Assembly: GCA_023384105.1 (NCBI GenBank)
Contig: JAHDXR010000001.1
Span: 310,001 to 374,000 of the forward strand
Source of the DNA: Hyphomonadaceae bacterium
GTDB taxonomy: Bacteria > Pseudomonadota > Alphaproteobacteria > Caulobacterales > Aquidulcibacteraceae
Reading direction: 5' to 3'
Length of the DNA: 64,000 bases
Both the position numbers and the translations under genes were made by a program. Within the stretch, counting starts at the first letter, position 1, and each line of letters begins with the position of its first letter. The notes beneath the pieces were generated by a model. That model was not told where the DNA came from, did no database searches, and saw nothing but the letters and a program-made list of their open reading frames with translations. Shown one piece after another: positions 1 through 14,330 of this stretch.

Positions 1-1106
<1,106 letters not shown>

Positions 1107-1117
1107 GTGAACACAAC

Positions 1118-1274
1118 CTCTCCCCCGCGCGGGGGAGAGGTCGACGCGCCGGGCGCGTCGGGCGAGGGGAAGCGGTGCGGAAGAAAGTGCTGGCAGCGAT
1201 GAAGCGCTATGTTCTGATCCCCGCCCCCTCATCCGGCCCTTTGGGCCATCTTCTCTCCCTCGCGGGGGAGAAGG
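1118..1274. repeat. Intergenic palindromic repeat pair (CTCTCCCCCGCGCGGGGGAGAGG ... CCCTCGCGGGGGAGAAGG) between rpoB and rpoC
   Basis: Self-complementary CTCTCCCCCGCGCGGGGGAGAG plus a second related module about 120 bp downstream; related module at 27426-27543. Confidence 0.7.
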
Positions 1275-1305
1275 AAGAAGCGAAATTCGAGGGAGAACTC
1301 CCACT

Positions 1306-5493
<4,188 letters not shown>

Positions 5494-5520
5494 GGCTCGG
5501 AGAGGAAACGCTTAAAAAGA

Positions 5521-5550
5521 AAAGGCCCGGGAGCGATCCCGGGCCTTTTT
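5521..5550 (+). terminator. Rho-independent terminator after rpoC
   Basis: AAAGGCCCGGGAGCGATCCCGGGCCTTTTT: GC-rich stem with T-run, 28 bp after the rpoC stop. Confidence 0.9.
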
Positions 5551-5622
5551 GTGCGGCCGTCCGGTCCAAGCGGGATAGCGCTGCGCTGCGACGCTCTGAA
5601 ACCGATTTGGGAATTGCCCTAA

Positions 5623-6858
<1,236 letters not shown>

Positions 6859-6878
6859 ACGCGCCGAATATCGGACAC

Positions 6879-6923
6879 GGGTGAGAAACGGAAACGCCGC
6901 ATGCCGGCAGGATGCCGGCGCTC
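6879..6923. repeat. Solo arm of the GCCGGC-type palindromic repeat family, abutting the stop of the minus-strand gene
   Basis: gggtgagaaacggaaacgccgcatgccggcaggatgccggcgctca resembles 50128-50172 gggtgagaagctgaaacgtcgtgtgccggctggaagccggcgctcc. Confidence 0.65.
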
Positions 6924-8139
6924 AGTCCTCCAGCTTGAACGTCAGTCCCGCGCGCGCTTGCAGGCGTGCGATCAGTGCATCGCCCATCGCTGCGGCGGGG
7001 GTCCAGAGTCCGCCCGGCGTCTGTTCGCGCGAGGTCGCGGCGAGGCAGAGCGCGGCTTCGCCGATCATCTTCGAGGTTGAGCCGTAACCGGGGTCCTTGT
7101 CGCCGGCGACGCTGGCGCGCAGCGCGCGGCCGTCGTCGGTCCGTCCGACATAGAGCACGTCGAACATGCCAGTTTCGCGTTCTTCCTTCGACGGTCCCTG
7201 CCCGGGTTTCGGCAGCGCGACCTGGCGCAGCAGCCAGCGCGTCGGCGCAAAGCCGAGCAGCGCCTGCTGCAGCTTCGACTGGCTCAGCGCGGCGCGGGCG
7301 CGCCTCTTGCCGGCGTCGCCGTCGCCCGTCAGCATCATTTCCGAATAGGTGAAATCCTCGCCGTACTGATAGCCGCGCAGCGCGTTCGAGCGGTGCACGT
7401 TCTTGGTGTTGATCGAGGCCATCACGAATGGCGCCGACCAGGAGGGGATGTCGCCGTCGTGCACGACCCCGTCGCCCGAGGGCTGCGCCGCCAGCGTGCG
7501 CGGCGAAAGCGCGAACGGATTGGCGAGCAATCTGGCGATCTCCGGATCGCGCCGGACCGCATCCATGGTCGCCAGCATCGACGCCAGCGTGCCGCCCGAG
7601 AACGTCCCCTTCATCCGGCGCACGCGCCCGCGCACGTCGCGCGCCGGCTTGCCGAAGCGGCGCTTCGCTTCCTGCTGCAGGAACCAAACGCCGCAATCGA
7701 ACGGGATCGAATCGAAGCCGCAGGAGAAGACGATGCGCGCCCCGCTCTCCTTCGCTCGCGTCTCGTACTTGGCGATCATCGCCGCCATCCAGTTCGGCTC
7801 GCCGCAGAGATCGACATAATCCGTGCCGGCGCGGACGCAGGCGGCCAGAAGCGGCTCGCCATGGCGCTGGTAAGGGCCGACCGTGGTGATGATCACGCGC
7901 GCGCGGTGCGCCAGCGCGTCGAGCGCGCCGGAATCGCTCGTCTTCGCTTCGATCAGCGGCAGGCTCATCGGCGCGCCGATCTCGATCGAGACGGCTTTCA
8001 GCTTCTCGCGGTCGCGCCCGGCCATGGCCCAGCGCACCTCGCCGTCGGCCCCGTAAGCGCGCAGCAGGTGCTCGGCGACGAGGCGGCCGGTGAAGCCGGT
8101 CGCGCCATAGACGATGACGTCGAATTCCTGTGCGCTCAT
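6922..8139 (-). CDS. Saccharopine dehydrogenase family / NAD(P)-binding enoyl reductase-like protein
   Basis: N-terminal VIVYGATGFTGRLVAEHLL, CGEPNWMAAMI, saccharopine dehydrogenase-like layout. Confidence 0.85.
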   Translation of the reverse strand: MSAQEFDVIVYGATGFTGRLVAEHLLRAYGADGEVRWAMAGRDREKLKAVSIEIGAPMSLPLIEAKTSDSGALDALAHRARVIITTVGPYQRHGEPLLAACVRAGTDYVDLCGEPNWMAAMIAKYETRAKESGARIVFSCGFDSIPFDCGVWFLQQEAKRRFGKPARDVRGRVRRMKGTFSGGTLASMLATMDAVRRDPEIARLLANPFALSPRTLAAQPSGDGVVHDGDIPSWSAPFVMASINTKNVHRSNALRGYQYGEDFTYSEMMLTGDGDAGKRRARAALSQSKLQQALLGFAPTRWLLRQVALPKPGQGPSKEERETGMFDVLYVGRTDDGRALRASVAGDKDPGYGSTSKMIGEAALCLAATSREQTPGGLWTPAAAMGDALIARLQARAGLTFKLED

Positions 8140-8241
8140 CCACGCCCTCCCGCGGCAAAGTATGGACCGCCGTCGCCCCGCCGGCCAGCGCTATCGTCGC
8201 GGGCGCTGGCCTCATCGCTTTCGCCTGAGTAAGTTCGCGCC

Positions 8242-8607
8242 ATGGCCGACCTGCAGCTCATCCGTATCGACGACGCCAAGGCGCTGGTGCGCGTCGGCGT
8301 GCCCGATCCCGAGCGCGCCAATCCGCAGGAGGTGCGCATCTCGGTGGCGATGGCGCTCGCCGAGCCGCCGGACTTCACCGCGAACGACCGCATCGGCGCG
8401 ACCGTCGACTACGACCGCATCGTCCATTTCATCCGCGACGATCTCGGCGCGCCGGCGCACCTGATCGAAACCCTGGCCGACCGCGTCGCCGGCCATTGCC
8501 TGTCGCTGTCGGCGCGCGCGCGCTGGGTGGAGGTGACGGTGAAGAAGCCGTCCGTGCTGTCGGGCGACGGCGTTGTCGCCGTGAGCATCCGCCGGGAGCG
8601 GCCATGA
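8242..8607 (+). CDS. folB: Dihydroneopterin aldolase-like protein
   Basis: 121 aa with [35 protein letters not shown] typical of the FolB fold. Confidence 0.75.
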   Translation: MADLQLIRIDDAKALVRVGVPDPERANPQEVRISVAMALAEPPDFTANDRIGATVDYDRIVHFIRDDLGAPAHLIETLADRVAGHCLSLSARARWVEVTVKKPSVLSGDGVVAVSIRRERP

Positions 8608-8620
8608 TAGCGCGCTTGAA

Positions 8621-8648
8621 CTTGGACCGCCGGCGTCCTCGTCGGCGA
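8621..8648. repeat. Partial copy of the palindromic repeat also present inside carB
   Basis: cttggaccgccggcgtcctcgtcggcga matches 24519-24546 at 27/28 positions. Confidence 0.75.
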
Positions 8649-8689
8649 CACCGTCTCTCGCCTCCACGCGCCGCCGCCGGAGGTCGAAG

Positions 8690-9439
8690 ATGAGCTGGGC
8701 GCTGGTCACCGGGGCCGGCAAACGCCTGGGCCGCGCCGTGGCGCTTGAGCTGGCGCGCGCGCACTGGGGCGTCGTCATCCACTACAACCGCTCCGAGCCC
8801 GCGGCGCAGGCGGCGGCGAACGAAGTGCGCGAAGCGGGCGGGGCCGCCGCGCTGGCGCAAGCCAATCTGAGCGACGCCGCCGAACGCGGCGCGCTGATCC
8901 GCAAGGCGATCGAAGCCGCCGGCGCGCCGCTGACGGCGCTGGTCAATTGCGCGGCGATGTTCGAGCACGACACGGTCGAGACGCTGAGCGAAGACCTGCT
9001 GCAGCGCCACATCGCCCTCAACACGTTCGCACCGGTCGATCTCGCGCGCGCGTTCGCGAAGGCGCTGCCGGATGACGGCCGCGGCTCGGTCGTCAACTTT
9101 CTCGATTTCAAGCTGGCGAATCCGTATCCGGACCATTTCAGCTACACGCTCTCCAAGTACGCGCTCGCCGGCGCGACCGAGCTGTTGGCGCGCGCGCTGG
9201 CGCCGCGCGTGCGTGTGAACGCCGTAGCGCCCGGCTATGTGCTGCCGGCGCCTGGGCAGTCGGACGCCGATTACCAGCGCCTGCACGACGACGTGCCGCT
9301 GAAGCGCGGCCCGACGCCGGAGGACGTCGCCCGCGCCGCGCGCTTCCTGATCGAGAGCGAAGCCGTGACCGGCCAGACCATCTATGTCGACAGCGGCCGC
9401 CGCTTCGTCACGTACGAGCGCGACATGGGCTTCATGTGA
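8690..9439 (+). CDS. SDR family oxidoreductase (pteridine reductase/FolM-like)
   Basis: ALVTGAGKRLGRAVALELA, YTLSKYALAGATELLARAL; directly downstream of folB-like gene. Confidence 0.8.
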   Translation: MSWALVTGAGKRLGRAVALELARAHWGVVIHYNRSEPAAQAAANEVREAGGAAALAQANLSDAAERGALIRKAIEAAGAPLTALVNCAAMFEHDTVETLSEDLLQRHIALNTFAPVDLARAFAKALPDDGRGSVVNFLDFKLANPYPDHFSYTLSKYALAGATELLARALAPRVRVNAVAPGYVLPAPGQSDADYQRLHDDVPLKRGPTPEDVARAARFLIESEAVTGQTIYVDSGRRFVTYERDMGFM

Positions 9440-9454
9440 ACGTCACCTCCGCCG

Positions 9455-9562
9455 CTCCCCGGACGCAGCCCCGGCGAAAGCCGGGGTGCGAGCCGGGGCC
9501 CAGGGGGTGATTTGCCCCCAGGTCCCGGCTCTCCGCTGCGCCGCGGCCGGGAAGCGTGCGGA
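9455..9562. repeat. About 110-bp compound dispersed repeat, copy 1
   Basis: ggacgcagccccggcgaaagccggggtgcgagccggggcccag...ccaggtcccggctctccgctgcgccgcggccgggaagcg; inverted copy at 61466-61592. Confidence 0.75.
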
Positions 9563-9656
9563 TCCCCCGTGCCCGGCGTCACAGCGATACGACGAACGGC
9601 CTAGTAGCTTCGTCTCATCGGATCACGGTGATCCGAACTCGGAGATGGAGCTGGAA

Positions 9657-9752
9657 ATGGCCAAGTTTTATTGCCTCGTCGGCGCGCTGGCGGTGTTTGC
9701 CCCGATGGCTTTCGCCACGCTCAACCAAGCCGCGCTGATCGTCGCCGCCTAA
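9657..9752 (+). CDS. Putative small membrane/secreted peptide (31 aa)
   Basis: ATG..TAA: MAKFYCLVGALAVFAPMAFATLNQAALIVAA; preceded by perfect hairpin GGATCACGGTGATCC; coding status unproven. Confidence 0.4.
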   Translation: MAKFYCLVGALAVFAPMAFATLNQAALIVAA

Positions 9753-10027
9753 GTCCGCCGACACGTTTTCCCAGGCCCGAGAGGGCGCAAGAACGTTAGG
9801 CGAGACGATGAGAAGCAAGCATTGCTGAAGGGCGTCGGCTCACCCCGGCGTCCTTCGACGTTATTATACTTTCCATACCCAGAAAACGCGGATACGGCGA
9901 CAAAGGCGTGACAGGCTGGCGATCTAACCGTGAACGCGGTCAGCCCTCGATTTTGGTATTAGGATGCCGCTTTAGGAATTTTATCCAGGACATTGAAATC
10001 ATTTAGAAAAGCGCGCATCGGTTCGGA

Positions 10028-10186
10028 TCAGCCTTGCTCTTTCGGCGGCTTCGCTGGCGGCACGACCTTCCCGAACGTGCGCTCAAACGCCTTTCCGCTT
10101 TCGTCGGCGCCGATCTCGCGCGCGGCTTCCTTGAAGCGCTCGTGCTGCTGCTTGGGGTCTTCAGGCGGGTCTTTCTTCTTTGGCAT
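10028..10186 (-). CDS. Small hypothetical protein (52 aa), adjacent to RHH gene
   Basis: MPKKKDPPEDPKQQHERFKEAAREIGADESGKAFERTFGKVVPPAKPPKEQG; not in supplied ORF track (<60 aa). Confidence 0.55.
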   Translation of the reverse strand: MPKKKDPPEDPKQQHERFKEAAREIGADESGKAFERTFGKVVPPAKPPKEQG

Positions 10187-10195
10187 CGGAGCACT

Positions 10196-10444
10196 TTACC
10201 CTGCTTCGTTCGGATCGTCTGGGTCGCGTGCTGGCACATCGTCCCAAGACGCCAGTGGCGCGCGTGGCAGCCGATCTTCGTCTTGAGATTTTTTCACCAG
10301 CAGCCTGAGGCCATGCCTCACGATCTCCGTGGCGTTGTCGCCGTAGATCACCTGCTTAATCAGTTCGTCGATGAACCACTCATCCCGTTGCGAGAGGCGA
10401 ACGGATGTCTTTTTGCGCCGGGTGATCTTCGGTCGCCGCCCCAT
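10196..10444 (-). CDS. Ribbon-helix-helix-like DNA-binding protein
   Basis: 82 aa; KKTSVRLSQRDEWFIDELIKQVIYGDNATEIVRHGLRLLVKK resembles RHH/CopG antitoxins. Confidence 0.6.
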   Translation of the reverse strand: MGRRPKITRRKKTSVRLSQRDEWFIDELIKQVIYGDNATEIVRHGLRLLVKKSQDEDRLPRAPLASWDDVPARDPDDPNEAG

Positions 10445-10463
10445 GGGGCGATCTTAACCACTC

Positions 10464-10492
10464 ATAAACGTACTACAATGTAGTACGTTTAT
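10464..10492. promoter_or_regulatory. 29-bp perfect inverted repeat, candidate operator of the RHH gene
   Basis: ATAAACGTACTACA-A-TGTAGTACGTTTAT, 14-bp perfect arms, 20 bp upstream of the RHH start. Confidence 0.7.
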
Positions 10493-10504
10493 CGGCACAA
10501 GAGA

Positions 10505-10530
10505 GCCCGGCTTTCGCCGGGCGAGTTTTT
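10505..10530 (+). terminator. Terminator-like hairpin
   Basis: GCCCGGCTTTCGCCGGGC followed by GAGTTTTT. Confidence 0.6.
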
Positions 10531-10774
10531 CGGGTTCCAGCCCGATCTCAGCCAAGGTGGAGCGCCCACCATGACGAACTCTTGCGCCAGTGTGCGACCG
10601 CAGGCCCCGTCTCTCACCCCCTAGGTGAGCCGTAGCGTCCCACTGCCCTGACGCTATCAGGAATCAATCCTCGCCCTTTCCAAATCCCTAATCGCTAACG
10701 CGCGTTAGCGATGTTTCCGCTTTCGAAATGCAGGGCGTCGTTTTGATCGCCAGCGCGAGCGGCGCCTTTTGCGC

Positions 10775-11734
10775 TTAGGCTTCGGCGCCGACTTGCCGAT
10801 TAGCTGGACGATACGTCAGCCGCTTGCCCGTCACGCCTTCTACGATCCGGGTGAAACGAGTGACGTCATCCACGCCGAGCTTGGCCCGGTGGCTGTAGCG
10901 GAAATCAAATTCCGCAGTGTAGCGATGCAAGTGCTGGCGTCCGCAGTGCTGGTAAACGCCTTTCATGCCGCGCTTGAAAACACTGTAGTAGCCTTCGACG
11001 GTGTTCGTGTGGACCCACGGCGCATCCTTGCGGACGTATTCGCCGGCGCCGTGATTGACGGCGCCGTGAAAGGTCTGAAGCGCGCCGGGGCCTTTGTACT
11101 GCTGCGCTTCGTCCGTCATCAAATAAGCTTCGCGCGCCACGTTTTCATTGAAGATGCGCTGCACTTCGTCAGTCGTGAACTCGGTCATGACGAAAGAGCG
11201 AGCCGCGCCGGTGTCGCGGTCGATCAGCGTTAGAACGCGGTTGAAATCCCAAGCGCTGGCGCGCACGTCATCGCCGCGCTCACGGCGGGGATCGACGCCT
11301 TGCAGCGTTTCGTCGGCTTCCACGCCGCCGAAATTGCCGCCGAACATGCCGCCCTTGGTGTCTTTCATCGCCTCGCGGATGCGGTGGGAAAGAAACCAAG
11401 CGCTCTTAAGCGTCACACCGAGCGTGCGCGCGAGCTGGTTGGAGGAAATGCCTTTCTTGCTGGAAGCCAGCAGGAACATGGCCTGAAGCCAAATGTGCAG
11501 CCTGATATGGCTGCTCTCGAAGATCGTGCCGACCTTCACCGTGAACGGCTTGCGGCATTCCCTCTCGTAGCACTTGTAAACGCCGATCCGGGTGGACTTG
11601 CCCTTGAGCGGACCAGAGTGATCGACCACGCCGCAATGGGGGCAGACGCGCCCGTTCGGCCACACGCGGGCTTCAACCCACTTGTAGGCCGCTGCTTCGT
11701 CACGGAAGTGCTTGGCATCTAGAACGCTACCCAT
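10775..11734 (-). mobile_element. IS1595 family (ISXO2-like) transposase
   Basis: CPHCGVVDHSG zinc ribbon, GGVEADETLQG, YLMTDEAQQYKG, HTNTVEGYYSVFKRGMKGVYQHCGRQHLHRYTAEFDFRY. Confidence 0.93.
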
Positions 11735-11805
11735 ACCCCTAAGATAGTGGGCGATGTAGGGTACGTCAAGTATAATATCGTCCGTCCTTCTTTAATGCGG
11801 AAAAT

Positions 11806-11820
11806 GTTCTTGAAATGTTC
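11806..11820 (+). promoter_or_regulatory. Candidate alphaproteobacterial LexA (SOS) box
   Basis: GTTC-TTGAAAT-GTTC exactly fits GTTCN7GTTC, 26 bp before the radical SAM start codon. Confidence 0.65.
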
Positions 11821-11845
11821 TCATATTCGGATTATTGTCCTATCC

Positions 11846-12919
11846 ATGTCACGCGATCCGCTGCATGGACGCGGCGCCCGCACCAATGCGAGCGGCCGCT
11901 ACGAGCGCTTTGCCCGCGAAGCCTTCGATGACGGCTGGACCGCTGAGGAGCTGAGGCCGCTGGAGACGATCGTCACGCCGGAGCTGGCCAAGACCATCAT
12001 CTCCACCAACCGGAGCCCGGACATCTCGTTCGACCAGTCGATCAATCCGTACGGGGGCTGCGAGCACGGCTGCATCTATTGCTACGCGCGCCCGAACCAC
12101 GCCTATGTCGGCCTCTCGCCGGGGCTCGACTTCGAGACTAGGCTGTTCGTGAAGGCGAACGCCGCCGAACTGCTGGAGCAGGAATTCTCCAGGCCGAGCT
12201 ACCGCCCGCGCACGATCATGATGGGCGGCGTCACCGACATCTATCAGCCGATCGAGCGCGGCTACGGCGTCACCCGTTCGATCCTCGACGTGATGGAGCG
12301 CTGGCGTCATCCGGTGGCGCTGATCACCAAGTCGCAGCTGATAATCCGCGACATCGACATTCTTGCGCGCCTTGCCGAACGCGGGCTGGCGAAGGCGGCG
12401 ATCTCGGTGACGACGCTCGATCGGCGCATCGCGCGGATGATGGAGCCGCGCGCGGCCGCGCCGCACCGGCGCATCGAAGCGATCCGCATGCTGAGCCAGG
12501 CCGGCGTGCCGGTGACGGCGATGGTCGCGCCGATCGTGCCGGCGATCAACGACCGCGAGATCGAGGCCATTCTCGAAGAGTGCGCCAGGGCCGGCGCGTG
12601 CGCGGCGGGCTATGTGGTGCTGCGGCTGCCGCTCGAGATCAAGGATCTGTTCCACGAATGGCTGGAGCAGCATTTCCCCGATCGCGCCGCGCGGGTGATG
12701 GCGCTGGTGCGCCAGATGCGCGGCGGGCGCGACTACGATCCGGAATGGGGCAAGCGGCAGCGCGGCGAGGGCCCGTACGCCAGGCTGATCGCCGACCGGT
12801 TCGCCGCGGCGCTGCGGCGGCTCAGCCTCGACAAGCCCCGATTGCCGCTCGACCATACCCAGTTCCGCCGCCCGCTGGAGGCCGGCGGCCAGCCCGACCT
12901 GTTCGCGGTCAACGATTAG
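11846..12919 (+). CDS. PA0069-family radical SAM protein
   Basis: NPYGGCEHGCIYCYARPNHAYVGLSPGLDFETRLFVKANAAELL: CxxxCxxC cluster motif and family signature; ATG chosen at MSRDPLHGRG. Confidence 0.9.
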   Translation: MSRDPLHGRGARTNASGRYERFAREAFDDGWTAEELRPLETIVTPELAKTIISTNRSPDISFDQSINPYGGCEHGCIYCYARPNHAYVGLSPGLDFETRLFVKANAAELLEQEFSRPSYRPRTIMMGGVTDIYQPIERGYGVTRSILDVMERWRHPVALITKSQLIIRDIDILARLAERGLAKAAISVTTLDRRIARMMEPRAAAPHRRIEAIRMLSQAGVPVTAMVAPIVPAINDREIEAILEECARAGACAAGYVVLRLPLEIKDLFHEWLEQHFPDRAARVMALVRQMRGGRDYDPEWGKRQRGEGPYARLIADRFAAALRRLSLDKPRLPLDHTQFRRPLEAGGQPDLFAVND

Positions 12920-12988
12920 CGGCGCGGGCCATAGCCTAGCGGCGGCTTCGCGCGCTAGGTACGCTGGGGACGCACCCAGGAGGACCTC

Positions 12989-13879
12989 ATGCGTATCGAC
13001 GGCCAGCGGCGTTCGGAAAACTTCGAGGACCGCGGACGCGGCGCGGGCGGCGGCGGTGGTGGCGGCGGCGGCATGTTGTTCGCGCTGCTGAGCCGGCTCG
13101 GCCTGCGCGGCGCGCTTATCGCCGTGATCGTGCTCGGCGCTGTGTACCTGCTGATGCCGGGCATGCGCGCGCCGATGCTCGGCATGCTGGGCATTGGCGG
13201 CGGCGAGGTGCAGACCTCCGGCAGCGTGTGCGACAGCCACGCCCAGGCGTGCGATTTCTCGCGCGCCGTGCTCGCGTCGACGGAAGACGTCTGGCGCGCG
13301 CAGTTCACCCAAGCGCGGCTGCCTTCGTACGGCGCGCGCCCGGGCGCGTATCAGGACCCGACGCTCGTCGTGTTCGCGCAGGCCGTCGCCACCGAGGGCT
13401 GCGGCAACGCTACGTCGGACGTCGGCCCGTTCTACTGCCCCGCCGACCGCAAGCTCTACATCGATCCGTCCTTCTATCAGGTGATGGAGCAGCGGCTGCG
13501 CGCGCCGGGCGATTTCGCGCAGGCGTACGTGATCGCGCACGAAGTCGGCCACCATGTGCAGAACCTCATCGGCGCCAACCAGATCCAGCTTCAAGGCGAG
13601 AACCAGAACCAGACTTCGGTGCGGATCGAACTGCAGGCCGATTGCTTCGCCGGCGTATGGGGACACACCGCCCAGGCGTCGCTGGCGATCGACGAAGCGG
13701 ACTTGCGCGAAGCGCTCAACGCCGCGCACGCCATCGGCGACGACACGCTCGGCGCCCGCGAGAGCCAGTACACCCATGGCGCGAGCGCCCAGCGCGTGCG
13801 CTGGTTCCGCCGCGGCTTCGACAGCGGCGACGCGCGCCAGTGCGATACGTTCGCCGTGCGGGATTACGCGCAGCTGTGA
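12989..13879 (+). CDS. Neutral zinc metallopeptidase (YpfJ-like)
   Basis: MRIDGQRRSENFEDRG N-terminus, HEVGHHVQNL zinc motif, QADCFAGVWGH. Confidence 0.9.
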   Translation: MRIDGQRRSENFEDRGRGAGGGGGGGGGMLFALLSRLGLRGALIAVIVLGAVYLLMPGMRAPMLGMLGIGGGEVQTSGSVCDSHAQACDFSRAVLASTEDVWRAQFTQARLPSYGARPGAYQDPTLVVFAQAVATEGCGNATSDVGPFYCPADRKLYIDPSFYQVMEQRLRAPGDFAQAYVIAHEVGHHVQNLIGANQIQLQGENQNQTSVRIELQADCFAGVWGHTAQASLAIDEADLREALNAAHAIGDDTLGARESQYTHGASAQRVRWFRRGFDSGDARQCDTFAVRDYAQL

Positions 13880-13884
13880 GCTGC

Positions 13885-14328
13885 AGGTGTCGGGTGTCAG
13901 GTGTCGGGTGTCAGGTGTCAGAATGGGCGAGCGACGGGGGAGTGTTGCGCCATCGGTCTGGGATATGCTGGTGTTTCGGAAGGCGTATGACGTTGCGCTT
14001 GAAATTCACCGCATAGCTCAGACCTTCCCGAAGCACGAGCAATACGAGTTGGCGAGCCAATTGCGGAGATCGAGCAAGTCTATCTGCGCCAATCTGGCCG
14101 AGGGACGGGCGCGTCAGCAAGGCTCGACGGCGGAGTTCAGACGGTTTGTGTTGATCGCCCTCGGCGGCGCTGACAAATCCGCGCTTTGGTGCAGTTTCGC
14201 CAAAGACCTCGGTTATCTCACCGACGAACAATACGAGCGCTTAGCAGAGCAATTCAGCGAGATTGCGCGGATGCTCAACGGGTTAGTCGCCAAGCTCAAC
14301 GCGCCCTGATACCTGACACCTGACACCT
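13885..14328 (+). mobile_element. Candidate cassette: four-helix-bundle gene bounded by inverted heptamer arrays
   Basis: Left: five tandem (A/G)GGTGTC units (13885-13919); right: GATACCT-GACACCT-GACACCT (14308-14328), reverse complement of the left unit; ends share GCAGGTGTC/GACACCTGC. Confidence 0.5.
13923..14309 (+). CDS. Four helix bundle protein (23S rRNA IVS-encoded S23 family)
   Basis: MLVFRKAYDVALEIHRIAQTFPKHEQYELASQLRRSSKSICANLAEGRARQQ... matches the S23/IVP pattern. Confidence 0.88.
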   Translation: MGERRGSVAPSVWDMLVFRKAYDVALEIHRIAQTFPKHEQYELASQLRRSSKSICANLAEGRARQQGSTAEFRRFVLIALGGADKSALWCSFAKDLGYLTDEQYERLAEQFSEIARMLNGLVAKLNAP

Positions 14329-14330
14329 GC

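Noticed and set aside
10505-10680. Possible structured ncRNA between RHH locus and transposase
   Set aside because: Several small hairpins (e.g. CTCACCCCCTAGGTGAG) but no recognisable RNA family; insufficient support beyond the terminator-like stem.
11849-13777. 642-aa minus-strand ORF
   Set aside because: Antisense to the radical SAM and metallopeptidase genes.
13885-13919. CRISPR-like short tandem repeats
   Set aside because: Contiguous heptamers with no spacers; interpreted as cassette border repeats instead.
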